Shown piece by piece: positions 56,117 through 64,000 of a stretch of DNA of 64,000 bases. The stretch covers positions 1-64,000 of the forward strand of contig JAYQJE010000004.1 in assembly GCA_038142005.1 (NCBI GenBank). Reading direction: 5' to 3'. The notes under the pieces were generated by a model. It was not told the DNA's origin. It did not search any database and saw only the letters and a list, made by a program, of their open reading frames with translations. The stretch comes from SHAN690 sp023262195. GTDB lineage: Bacteria > Bacteroidota > Bacteroidia > Flavobacteriales_G > Salibacteraceae. The stretch's first letter is position 1. Each line of letters begins with the position of its first letter. Made by a program: the position numbers and the translations under genes.

Positions 56117-56647
56117 CCGCTACAAATCAATAGATTTTACGCTCCCAGGTGAAAGGATGTCTGGGTTTGGAAAACATCAATCTGAGCAATGTTCCGATCA
56201 ATATCAAGCTATTATACGGGGGTCACAAACAATATGGTCAAAGGAACTAAAGGAACACACCAACAGTATGAATCCAAAGAGCTTATACTTCATCACGCCT
56301 GCCTATTGAACTGGTCTTTGCCCCTACCTTGAATTGGTCCAGAGTCCAAAAAATGCCATTGCGATCCGAAAAACAAATTACCGGTTGGAGCAGAAAAAAG
56401 AAGAAAACCTGCAGGCGCTCATCAATGGTGATTTCGAGTTGCTTGTAGAGCTATCTAAGCGTGGTATTCCTCGAGATCGGAAAAGGTAATGATCCGCTCT
56501 GTCTTCGAGACTTGCAAAACAAGTTTGCAACCTCAGACTGACGCTACCTTTACTCAGAGCCAAGTCATGCCAAGATCGCACGAAGTGCGCCGAAGTGCGG
56601 GTCTCGAAGGGTGGCTTGATAGCCCCCAAAATCCCAGTTCAAAAAAG
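56117..56647. other. No intact gene; coding-like remnant at 56343-56489
   Basis: Between the SulP remnant and uvrB. The plus-strand frame 56343-56489 reads SPKNAIAIRKTNYRLEQKKE and then LINGDFELLVELSKRGIP before a TAA; the composition looks like the end of a real protein, but no start and no family are recognised. The rest is unreadable in all frames. A tandem motif CGAAGTGCG occurs twice near 56580-56600. Together with the SulP damage, this suggests a rearranged or poorly assembled 1.2 kb. Confidence 0.4.
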
Positions 56648-56655
56648 TAGCTTTG
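56648..56655 (+). promoter_or_regulatory. -7 box of uvrB
   Basis: TAGCTTTG followed by CACG, a perfect TAnnTTTG. It lies 27 bp before the GTG at 56683 and rules out the in-frame TTG at 56653, which is inside the box, as the start codon. Confidence 0.55.
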
Positions 56656-56682
56656 CACGTTTGCCCAAAAAACGAGAATTAC

Positions 56683-58696
56683 GTGGAATTTAAGCTCAAA
56701 TCAGACTTCAGCCCAACGGGAGATCAACCATCAGCCATTAAGCAATTAAGTGAAGGTGTAAACGAAGGCATCGAGCATCAGACACTGCTTGGTGTGACCG
56801 GCTCTGGTAAAACCTTTACCATGGCCAACGTGATTCAAAACACACAGCGCCCTACCCTTATCTTAAGCCATAACAAAACCTTGGCGGCACAGCTCTATGG
56901 CGAGTTTAAGCAGTTTTTTTCCTGAAAACAAGGTGGAGTACTTTGTGAGTTATTACGATTACTATCAACCCGAAGCTTACATACCCACTTCCGACACCTA
57001 CATCGAAAAAGACCTGAGCATCAATCAAGAAATTGAAAAGCTACGATTGAGCACCACTTCTACCCTACTGAGCGGACGCAGAGACGTAATTGTGGTGAGT
57101 TCCGTTTCGTGCATCTATGGCATGGGTAATCCCAGCGACTTTTACGAAAACATCATTCAAGTGAGGGCTGGTGAAACCATTGGCAGAAACAACCTCCTCC
57201 ATCGATTGGTAGATTCTCTTTACTCCAGAACCACGGCTGATTTTCAACGAGGTAACTTCCGTGTGAAGGGCGACACCGTAGACGTTTACTTGGCCTACGA
57301 TGATGTGGCATTGCGGTTTCACTTCTTCGGGGATGAGGTAGAAGAAATTGAAACTATTGATCCATTCAACAACACCCGAATTGAAATGCTTGACGAAGTG
57401 CGCATCTTTCCTGCAAACATCTTCGTGACCACCAAAGACAGCATGCACGCTTCACAAATTCAGATTCAAGACGATCTGCAGGAACGCATTCAGCAGTTTC
57501 TCGATGGCGGACAACCGTTGGAAGCAAAAAGGCTTGAAGACCGCGTGAACTATGACCTCGAGATGATGCGTGAGTTAGGCTACTGCAATGGCATAGAAAA
57601 CTACAGTCGCTATTTTGATGGTCGCGCACCCGGGTCGCGCCCCTTCTGCTTGCTGGATTATTTCCCAGATGATTATCTGATGATGATTGACGAGAGCCAC
57701 GTTACCGTTTCGCAAATCAGTGCGATGTATGGTGGCGATCGCAGCCGAAAAGAAAACTTGGTGGAATATGGTTTTCGCTTGCCAGCCGCCATGGATAATC
57801 GCCCGCTGAAGTTTGAGGAATTTGAAGGACTGCAAAACCAAGTAATCTATGTGAGTGCCACACCAGCCGATTTTGAATTGCGCAAGTCTGAGGGCATTAT
57901 GGCAGAACAGCTGATTCGGCCCACCGGATTGATTGATCCGGAAATCATTGTAAAACCCACAGCCAATCAGATTGACGATTTGCTAGAGCAAATACACCTG
58001 CGAATCGAAAAAAACGAACGGATATTGGTGACCACCTTAACCAAGCGCATGGCCGAAGAACTGGCCAAGTATCTGTTGGATTTGGATATTAAATGCCGAT
58101 ACATCCACAGCGATGTGGATACGCTGGACCGCGTAGCCATATTGCGCGAATTGCGCACGGGAGAGGTAGATGTACTGGTGGGCATTAACCTGCTGAGGGA
58201 AGGATTGGACTTACCAGAAGTATCGTTGGTTGCGATCTTGGATGCGGATAAAGAGGGTTTCTTGCGCAGCAACCGATCATTGACTCAAACTATAGGAAGG
58301 GCTGCGCGCCACGTAAATGGCGTTGCCATTTTGTATGCCGACACCATTACGGACAGCATGCAAAAAACCATGGATGAAACCAATCGCAGAAGGGCCAAGC
58401 AAATCGCGTACAATGAAAAACACGGCATTACCCCAACGGCCATAACCAAGGCCATTGACGATACGCTGCGGTATGTTAAAGCCGATGCATACAAGTCTAA
58501 AGAAGAAGCCGATGTGGCCTTGGGCGTGGCGGCAGACCCCATAGTGGAATACATGACAGCCGAACAGCTTCAGAAAACCATTGACAGAACGAAGAAACAA
58601 ATGGAGAAGGCGGCTAAAGAGTTAGACTTTATGCGGGCGGCCGAATTGCGAGATGAGTATTTTGCCTTGAAAGAGAAACTAGCGGAGAAGCAATAA
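56683..58696 (+). CDS. uvrB: Excinuclease ABC subunit B (one frameshift)
   Basis: Damage-verification helicase of nucleotide excision repair. The start is GTG 56683 (MEFKLKSDFSPTGDQPSAIK, as in other UvrB). Walker A is GVTGSGKT at residues 37-44, the DNA-clamping beta-hairpin is in YYDYYQPEAYIPTSDTYIEK, DESH and GGDRSRKENLVEYGFRLP are helicase motifs, and a C-terminal UVR domain (LDFMRAAELRDEYFALKEKL) binds UvrC. T7 at 56914-56920 should be T6 (FKQFFPENKVEY); the surplus T breaks the frame. Repaired length about 671, normal. Confidence 0.97.
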
Positions 58697-59030
58697 ATCA
58701 TACCAATTAAGCACAGAGAGCCGCTTACAATAACATGTACCCAAAATGCACAACTGATATTTTCAAGATTTTTCGATAACCCTTTGTTTTACAGCGTTTT
58801 GAAAATGTTATTGGAGAATTTCAACGCCCATAGGACTGTTTAGCCTAATGCTCGGTCATTGTACGCTATCCTAGTGATCATAAAGCTTGCGCCTTTTTGC
58901 TTTCATCACTCAACATCATAACAGCTAACCAAAATGACACATAAGAGTTATCGTTTTCGGGGTATAATACATGTTATTTCGTACCTTTTTTCCTCATAAA
59001 ACAAGTCCGCGGTAATAATAAAAATTAAAT
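58697..59030. other. Intergenic region, no gene seen
   Basis: AT-rich 334 bp between uvrB and the esterase gene. No ORF, tRNA or strong terminator was seen. A TTATTTCGTACC stretch near 58974-58985 is a weak promoter candidate for the esterase gene. Confidence 0.5.
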
Positions 59031-60161
59031 ATGAAAAAAATACTTATCTCCATTCTGGCGACAACAGCCATAATTAACTCAGGGTACTCTCAAACATTTA
59101 TGAGCCAAACTATACAGCATGATGATTTAATAAGAGAATATAGCATTTATGTTCCAGCAAGTTATGATGGAACTACAAATTTTCCTTTACTATTTAATTT
59201 ACATGGAGGAGGTGGTACAAATTCCACTTGGCAAGCAGCTTCCGACATGAGACCTATTGCCGATACTGCTGATATTATTCTAGTTTATCCCCAAGCACGT
59301 CCTGACCCAAGTGACGGAAACTCTTTTAACTGGATTCCTAAAGTGCCAGGTACTTTTGATGATGTGTCCTTTGTTAATTCATTGATAGATACGATTGCTA
59401 GTAATTACCTAATAGATCAGAATAGAATATATGCTTGTGGTTATTCATTAGGAGGTGATATGTCCTTTGAGCTTGCTTGTAGACTCAATAACAGAATTGC
59501 TGCTATAGCTCCAGTAGCCAGAACCATGCAAGCCAATCCAAATAGTTTTTGCTCTCCGGTGCATCCCACTGGAGTTCTTACAATTCTTGGTACGAATGAC
59601 ATAACTTCTCCATACACTGGGATAATATATCAAGGTGTAGAATATTATCTTTCTGCAGCAGCAACACATTTATATTGGGCAACTCATAATAATTGTAACG
59701 CAACTGCTACCATGAGTCCTGTAAGTCCAAGTGTTGAACGATATACTTGGTCCACTCCATCCGGTTGTGCCTACGTGGAGGAATTAAAAGTGATAGGAGG
59801 AGGACATGATTGGCCTGGAAGTTCTGGAAATATGACGATTGATGCGAATAAAGAGATTTGGCAATTTGTTTCACGTTATGACATAAACGGATTAATTGGA
59901 TGTACGACAACTTCATTAAATGAATATAGTAGCACGCATGAAAATTATAGGGTATATCCCAATCCTGCAAACTCACAAATAACTGTAGAAATGGATATAG
60001 CAGAGGAAAAAGAATTTAAAATTTATTCAACTATTGGTGAAGTCATGTCAAGCGGAAGACTGACTTCTGATATTAACACAATTGACCTTTCACCATTACC
60101 TCCAAACGTTTATGTTTTGAATATTGAAAATCAATCCATAAGGCTGATAAAAACAAAATAA
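59031..60161 (+). CDS. Secreted PHB-depolymerase/feruloyl-esterase-like enzyme with T9SS domain
   Basis: An exported alpha/beta-hydrolase of the LpqC/esterase PHB depolymerase family, 376 residues. Signal peptide ends GYSQ; the catalytic part shows LLFNLHGGGGTNSTWQ (oxyanion hole), the nucleophile elbow YACGYSLGGDMS, a probable Asp in LGTNDITSP and a His in IGGGHDWPGS. The C-terminal domain (YRVYPNPANSQITVEM ... SIRLIKTK) is type A T9SS. Substrates may be polyester or feruloylated glycans. The gene is more AT-rich than its neighbours and is followed at once by an attC-like hairpin, suggesting acquisition. Confidence 0.88.
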   Translation: MKKILISILATTAIINSGYSQTFMSQTIQHDDLIREYSIYVPASYDGTTNFPLLFNLHGGGGTNSTWQAASDMRPIADTADIILVYPQARPDPSDGNSFNWIPKVPGTFDDVSFVNSLIDTIASNYLIDQNRIYACGYSLGGDMSFELACRLNNRIAAIAPVARTMQANPNSFCSPVHPTGVLTILGTNDITSPYTGIIYQGVEYYLSAAATHLYWATHNNCNATATMSPVSPSVERYTWSTPSGCAYVEELKVIGGGHDWPGSSGNMTIDANKEIWQFVSRYDINGLIGCTTTSLNEYSSTHENYRVYPNPANSQITVEMDIAEEKEFKIYSTIGEVMSSGRLTSDINTIDLSPLPPNVYVLNIENQSIRLIKTK

Positions 60162-60165
60162 AAGT

Positions 60166-60217
60166 GCATAACAAAACTTAAACTGCATTAAAACGCAGTT
60201 TAGCCAGAACGTTGTGT
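60166..60217 (+). repeat. attC-like hairpin site 4
   Basis: TAACAAAA ... AACGTTGTG ends flank a stem formed by CTTAAACTGC (60177-60186) and GCAGTTTAG (60195-60203) around ATTAAAAC. The right end CGTTGTG is similar to, but not a perfect, GTTRRRY core. It sits between the esterase gene and a small membrane gene. Confidence 0.45.
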
Positions 60218-60236
60218 GTGATCATAAAATAAAACT

Positions 60237-60740
60237 ATGGATATATTAAAATTAGCATCAGAATGGGCCAAAGCCGAAGTCTTCTCGACTCGTTTCTTCA
60301 TCTTTTTTGCAATTGGATTTTTAATCGCAAGCGTTGGGTTTTGGCAGTTAGGTAAAACTGATTTAGCAAGGGCTTACATCATTCCAACGTTAGTGGCAGG
60401 AATTTTACTTGTGTTTATTGGTTTTGGACTTAATTACACAAATATTCAGCGAGTTAAACAATTTGAAAAGGAATACAGTACCGATGCTTCTGCATTTTAC
60501 CAGTCAGAAATTGAACGAACAGAAAGGACTTTAAAAGAATATAGTCTTGTATTTAAAGTAATTCCTATTTTAATCGTCTTAGCAGCATTACTAATTCTGT
60601 TTATAGATACACCAACTTGGAGAGCAATTAGCATTACAACTATAGCTATGCTGATAGTTATCTTATTAGTTGACGGAACGGCACATTCAAGAATTGAAAG
60701 CTATCACAAGGAATTGAATTTAGTGGGTATAGAAAAGTGA
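60237..60740 (+). CDS. Four-helix membrane protein, function unknown
   Basis: A 167-residue protein with two hydrophobic helices near the N terminus (FFIFFAIGFLIASVGFW, IIPTLVAGILLVFIGFGL), a charged middle loop of about 35 residues (QFEKEYSTDASAFYQSEIER) and two more helices at the C terminus (IPILIVLAALLILFI, AISITTIAMLIVILLV). No family is recognised. It lies between attC-like site 4 and a second hairpin at 60761-60802, the arrangement of a single-gene cassette. Unlike typical toxin-immunity proteins, it has no partner gene nearby. Confidence 0.7.
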   Translation: MDILKLASEWAKAEVFSTRFFIFFAIGFLIASVGFWQLGKTDLARAYIIPTLVAGILLVFIGFGLNYTNIQRVKQFEKEYSTDASAFYQSEIERTERTLKEYSLVFKVIPILIVLAALLILFIDTPTWRAISITTIAMLIVILLVDGTAHSRIESYHKELNLVGIEK

Positions 60741-60760
60741 AAATAACTACATACATCAAG

Positions 60761-60802
60761 GTGTATAGTGTGTTCCCTTCAGGATACTACGACACTATAC
60801 AC
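60761..60802. repeat. Long perfect hairpin related to attC-like site 2
   Basis: GTGTATAGTGT (60761-60771) pairs perfectly with ACACTATACAC (60792-60802); the loop contains CCCTTCAGGATAC. The hairpin inside attC-like site 2 (9569-9606) has GTGTATAGT, CCCTTCGGGATAC and ATACAC in the same order. Outer GTTRRRY ends are not visible here. It could also act as a terminator, but there is no T run. Confidence 0.6.
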
Positions 60803-60819
60803 GAAACTTCTGTAATACA

Positions 60820-62048
60820 TTGAGAGCAAAACCTCTGGGGAATTACTACAACATATACATTCTCTCTATATTAATTATCTCTTTAGGATGTAGAAAGGTA
60901 AATGATGATTGTAATCTGTATGACTATCCCAATGCGCCTAATGTGGAATGGAATACAGAAGTTTCTGGATCAGAAGAAGAGTCCCATGGACACTTTATCT
61001 TAACATGTTCAGATGGGGGATATCTACAAGTTGGGAAACTGGTTATTTTCCCAATTCTGCTAAAATCCTTGTAGTTAAGACGGACAACTCGGGCCAATTA
61101 ATTTGGAAAAAGGAATTTGGAAACAATGGCAATAACCTTGGCAATTCTGCCATTGAAACAACAGATGGGTATATTATTTGCGGAGCGATCAATGGAAACA
61201 GCATACTGATCAAACTCGATAAGACAAATGGTAGTCAGCAGTTTATAAAGACCCTAGACAATGGTGGAACGGATGCTTTCGAACACCTTGCTCAAATCCC
61301 CAATGGATACTTAGCTGTAGGTTACAATAATGCCGAAGACAATACAAACACATTTTTTACGGAAGGACTTGGATACATAACTTTCCTCGACTCAAATGGA
61401 TTTAAGACAAATGGAATTGAAATTGATAATTATTTAGCCCAAGCATACCGAATTAGGAGTTACGATAACAACTATTACATATCTGGACTAACTGAAAATG
61501 CCAACGACTATGGTCTGGTGAAGTTAGACAGCCTCGGAAACATTCTTTGGAGTAAAGTATACGGAGGCGCTTTTCCTGATCATTGCTTTGGCATGGATAT
61601 AGGGTCAGATGGATCCATTTTTTTAACAGGACATACTTTATCTAGTAACGAAAACTGGGACACGTACACCATGAAAATTGACCTTATTGGAGATAAAATC
61701 TGGGAACAAAAAGTAGGGAATCCAAGAGGGTTCGAGCCAAAATTCATTCATGATGAAGCTTGGGATGTCAAAAGCACTCCTGATGGCGGCTGCATTGTTG
61801 TAGCCGGAACTGGAGACGAGTATAGGAGATATAAAAGGCGCTGTGGTGATGATGGTGATAATTCAAACACATGGCACATTTATCTTATAAAGTTTGATCC
61901 TAATGGCAATCTAGAATGGCAAAAAACGTACGGTGGAGGAGAGAATATTGATTGGGCTGGAGAGGCCATTGATATCACCTCTGACGGAGGTGTAATTGTG
62001 GCACTGGACAATGGAAAATTTGGTTTTGTGAAAATAGAGCCATTTTAA
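60820..62048 (+). CDS. Beta-propeller-like repeat lipoprotein (one frameshift)
   Basis: Starts at TTG 60820 with a lipoprotein signal (lipobox SLGC). After G3 at 61033-61035 (G4 expected) the frame shifts; repair joins LTCSDGGYLQVG to ETGYFPNSAKILVVKTDNSG. The remainder has repeats of the pattern D-x-x-G-N-I-x-W-x-K-x-x-G-G and TPDGGCIVVAG/TDGYIICG, typical of secreted beta-propeller proteins of Bacteroidota. Repaired length about 409. Probably surface-exposed; function unknown. It follows the hairpin at 60761 in the cassette-like stretch. Confidence 0.65.
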
Positions 62049-62068
62049 TTATTAAACTCGTTACAATA

Positions 62069-62092
62069 AAGCCTAAACTGCATTAAAATGCA
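62069..62092. repeat. Half copy of the attC-like site 4 stem
   Basis: TAAACTGCATTAAAA (62074-62088) plus GCA repeats the left arm and loop of site 4 (60180-60194), with T for C before GCA. It follows the propeller lipoprotein gene by about 20 bp, as site 4 follows the esterase gene. No full right arm is present, so it is probably a remnant. Confidence 0.4.
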
Positions 62093-62206
62093 CCAACGCA
62101 ACCGCCTTAGGTCTAACTTTAGCTATTTCAGATTCTGCTCCTGCTTACCTGTAAAGCACCTCCAAATCTTGGCATGCTCTATTAGACTCCGAAAAGTGTG
62201 AACTTT

Positions 62207-63277
62207 CTAAACACGATAGCACACCGCATTGATGTTCATGCCCGCCCCTACGGAGGCAAACAAGATGACATCACCCTCTACTAGCGATTGCCCTTCGAGG
62301 TGACCTCGCCTCACCCTGTCAAACAAGGTAGGTACCGTGGCGACTGAACTGTTTCCCAACTCATGAACGCTCATGGGCATAATCATATCGGGAATTTGCT
62401 TGATGCCGTATAATTTGAAAAATCGACTGATAACTCCAACGTCAAGTTTCTCATTGGCTTGATGGATGAATATTTTCTTGATTTCGTCAATTTCAATTCC
62501 AGCTTTGTCTGCGCAGTATTTCATGGCTGAAGGCACATTGGTAAGGGCGTATTCGTAGACCTTTCTTCCCTGCATTTTGATGTAGCGAATCCTACCGTCC
62601 GATTCTGGAAAATATGATTTACCCATGTTTATAAAATCAAACTCCTCGCTAGAGTGTGACATGGCTGCGGTTGACAGTATGCCTTGATTCCGATCACTTT
62701 CTTTATACTCCAGCACACACGCACCAGCACCATCCGAAAATATCATGCTATCGCGGTCATGGTCATCAAGCACCCTTGACAGGGTTTCACTTCCGATAAC
62801 GAGTATGCACTCTGCCTCACCTGCTTTGAAGAAACTATTGGCCTGTATGACACCTTGCAGCCAGCCGGGGCACCCAAAGAGTAAATCATAAGCAACACAA
62901 TATGGATTTTTGATTTGAAGCCTATGTTTTAACCTTGCCGCCAAGGATGGAACATTGTCGGTTTGAATGGTGTGTTTGGTAACGTCTCCAAAGTTGTGTG
63001 CAAAAACGATCTGGTCTATGGATTCGGGATCGATGCCCGCATCAGCAATTGCATGTTGTGCAGCCAGAAAGCCAATATCCGATGAACACAGATCTTCGCT
63101 AACATACCTCCGTTCTACAATTCCAGTAATGTCCTGAAATTTTTGAGCAATCACCTCAGCCGGGGTGGTGATTAAATCACCATCGGCTGAATAAAAGTGA
63201 TTGAGATGAAAGGCATCATTGGTTTTTATGATATCCGGAATGTAGCTTCCTGTTCCGATGATTTGAGTACGCTTCAT
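62207..63277 (-). CDS. 3-oxoacyl-[ACP] synthase III family enzyme
   Basis: A thiolase-fold ketosynthase of 356 residues. The catalytic triad is C136 in LLFGCPGWLQG, H272 in FIHQANEK and N309 in ELGNSSVATVP, all in place. The longer N terminus and the insertion after residue 30 (HFYSADGDLITTP) set it apart from FabH of fatty-acid synthesis and resemble KAS III-like enzymes of secondary metabolism. No ACP or other fatty-acid gene is adjacent. A TACCTTTC box is present about 20 bp before the start. Confidence 0.88.
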   Translation of the reverse strand: MKRTQIIGTGSYIPDIIKTNDAFHLNHFYSADGDLITTPAEVIAQKFQDITGIVERRYVSEDLCSSDIGFLAAQHAIADAGIDPESIDQIVFAHNFGDVTKHTIQTDNVPSLAARLKHRLQIKNPYCVAYDLLFGCPGWLQGVIQANSFFKAGEAECILVIGSETLSRVLDDHDRDSMIFSDGAGACVLEYKESDRNQGILSTAAMSHSSEEFDFINMGKSYFPESDGRIRYIKMQGRKVYEYALTNVPSAMKYCADKAGIEIDEIKKIFIHQANEKLDVGVISRFFKLYGIKQIPDMIMPMSVHELGNSSVATVPTLFDRVRRGHLEGQSLVEGDVILFASVGAGMNINAVCYRV

Positions 63278-63402
63278 AAATAGGTTAAACCCCGAAAGGT
63301 ATACTCTATTTTACAGCTAGGCTCAAAAACCCCCAAATACTTGTAAAATTTTTAAACCCGCTTTTACTCAAACTGATGATTAAGGCACTCAATTAGAGCC
63401 GA

Positions 63403-64000
63403 CTATCGAATTAGTGTTAACTGGCCATGTATTTCTTGATACTCGCCTGAGGAGCGTTGCCATAGGATATGGTACACGTAAACTCCAGCTGGAGCCAATC
63501 TACCATCAATCATTGATCCGTCCCATGTCATATTGAAATCATCGCTCTCAATTAATAGGTTTCCCCAGCGATCCCAAATCTTTATTCCGAACTTCTTTCC
63601 TTCATTAAATCCCGAAAACTGAAAAACATCGTTGTCACCATCTCCGTTGGGAGTAAAGGCTGAAGGAATATAAAGCGTAGTTATAGGTTTCACCTCAACG
63701 AGTTCCTTCGTAGAGTTATCGCATTCGTAGGCATTCCAAGCAGTTAGCCGCACTTCATAAGTACCCGAATTTTGATACGTATAAAGTGGAGCAAAATCCG
63801 TTGAGCTTACGCCATCACCAAACGTCCATTGCCATCGTGTTCCGTTGATTGTATTATTCTCAAAAGCAACTGCGGGATTAAACATGTCAATATCCGGATT
63901 TAGGATGCGAAACTTTGCATTGGGCTTTGGCAACACCGTCAATGCATTGTTTTGAATTACCTCACTTGCACACCCAAAATCAGATCTGGCCACGAGCCGC
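63403..64000 (-). CDS. CHU_C (gliding-motility-associated) surface protein, C-terminal part
   Basis: The frame is open to the window edge, so only the C-terminal 199 residues are seen. A PKD module (WQWTFGDGVSSTDF, YTYQNSGTYEVRLTAWN) is followed by a type B T9SS domain: IPSAFTPNGDGDNDVFQFSG, IKIWDRWGNLLIESD and GVYVYHILW. It is probably a large adhesin-like repeat protein. Orientation and spacing suggest independence from the KAS III gene 125 bp away. Confidence 0.88.
   Translation of the reverse strand, partial: RLVARSDFGCASEVIQNNALTVLPKPNAKFRILNPDIDMFNPAVAFENNTINGTRWQWTFGDGVSSTDFAPLYTYQNSGTYEVRLTAWNAYECDNSTKELVEVKPITTLYIPSAFTPNGDGDNDVFQFSGFNEGKKFGIKIWDRWGNLLIESDDFNMTWDGSMIDGRLAPAGVYVYHILWQRSSGEYQEIHGQLTLIR

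Noticed and set aside
56378..56629. An 83-codon minus-strand frame before uvrB.
   Set aside because: Its composition (serine-, arginine- and cysteine-rich) is not protein-like and the plus strand of the same stretch reads as a better coding remnant.

Overview
The window reads as a chromosomal segment of a marine or freshwater Bacteroidota, most likely order Flavobacteriales. The evidence is six proteins with type IX secretion C-terminal domains (four of the PNP...KxxxK type, two of the gliding-motility CHU_C type), PKD and Asp-box proteins, many lipoproteins, small families typical of Bacteroidota (DUF6952, DUF6155, DUF2805, DUF6268) and -7 promoter boxes of the form TAnnTTyG in place of a sigma70 -10. 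No rRNA, tRNA, CRISPR array or prophage was recognised.

Layout. 0-6.7 kb: trxB, a dipeptidyl-peptidase III lipoprotein and a large Asp-box exoprotein. 6.7-11.8 kb: AT-rich accessory region with a Xer-type tyrosine recombinase fused in frame to a decayed acetolactate decarboxylase, then single-gene units (dihaem lipoprotein, methyltransferase, DUF3050 protein, unknown ORF) separated by attC-like sites ending in CGTTRGC; this looks like an integron-type cassette array. 11.9-17.2 kb: hydrolase, outer-membrane barrel, and an oxidative-stress locus (peroxiredoxin-thioredoxin-DUF6952 operon divergent from oxyR with a consensus OxyR operator). 17.3-22.3 kb: two convergent methyltransferases, queA, DUF2805 plus photolyase-like pair, DUF427. 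22.3-26 kb: lower meta-cleavage operon (decarboxylase, aldolase, acetaldehyde dehydrogenase), a TlpA-like thioredoxin and CsaA. 26-33.6 kb: a PKD exoprotein and a five-gene operon with two B12-type radical SAM proteins, two methyltransferases and a nucleotidyltransferase, the best candidate for an undescribed pathway. 33.6-45.5 kb: DUF1571 protein, aminopeptidase P, pepT, lectin-domain exoprotein, GNAT, POT and LysE transporters, htpG. 45.7-55.4 kb: M4 metallopeptidase, DUF2147, DUF6268, DUF6155, Asp-box exoprotein, two lipoproteins, cvfB. 55.4-58.7 kb: a collapsed SulP transporter, then uvrB. 58.7-62.2 kb: second AT-rich cassette-like stretch. 62.2-64 kb: KAS III enzyme and a partial CHU_C protein.

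A dominant quality signal: about twenty genes, including conserved ones such as uvrB, htpG, peroxiredoxin and oxyR, are interrupted by single-base indels, mostly in homopolymers. I interpret these mainly as sequencing or assembly errors and give the repaired gene extents; true decay is likely only for the acetolactate decarboxylase, the cassette methyltransferase and the SulP gene.
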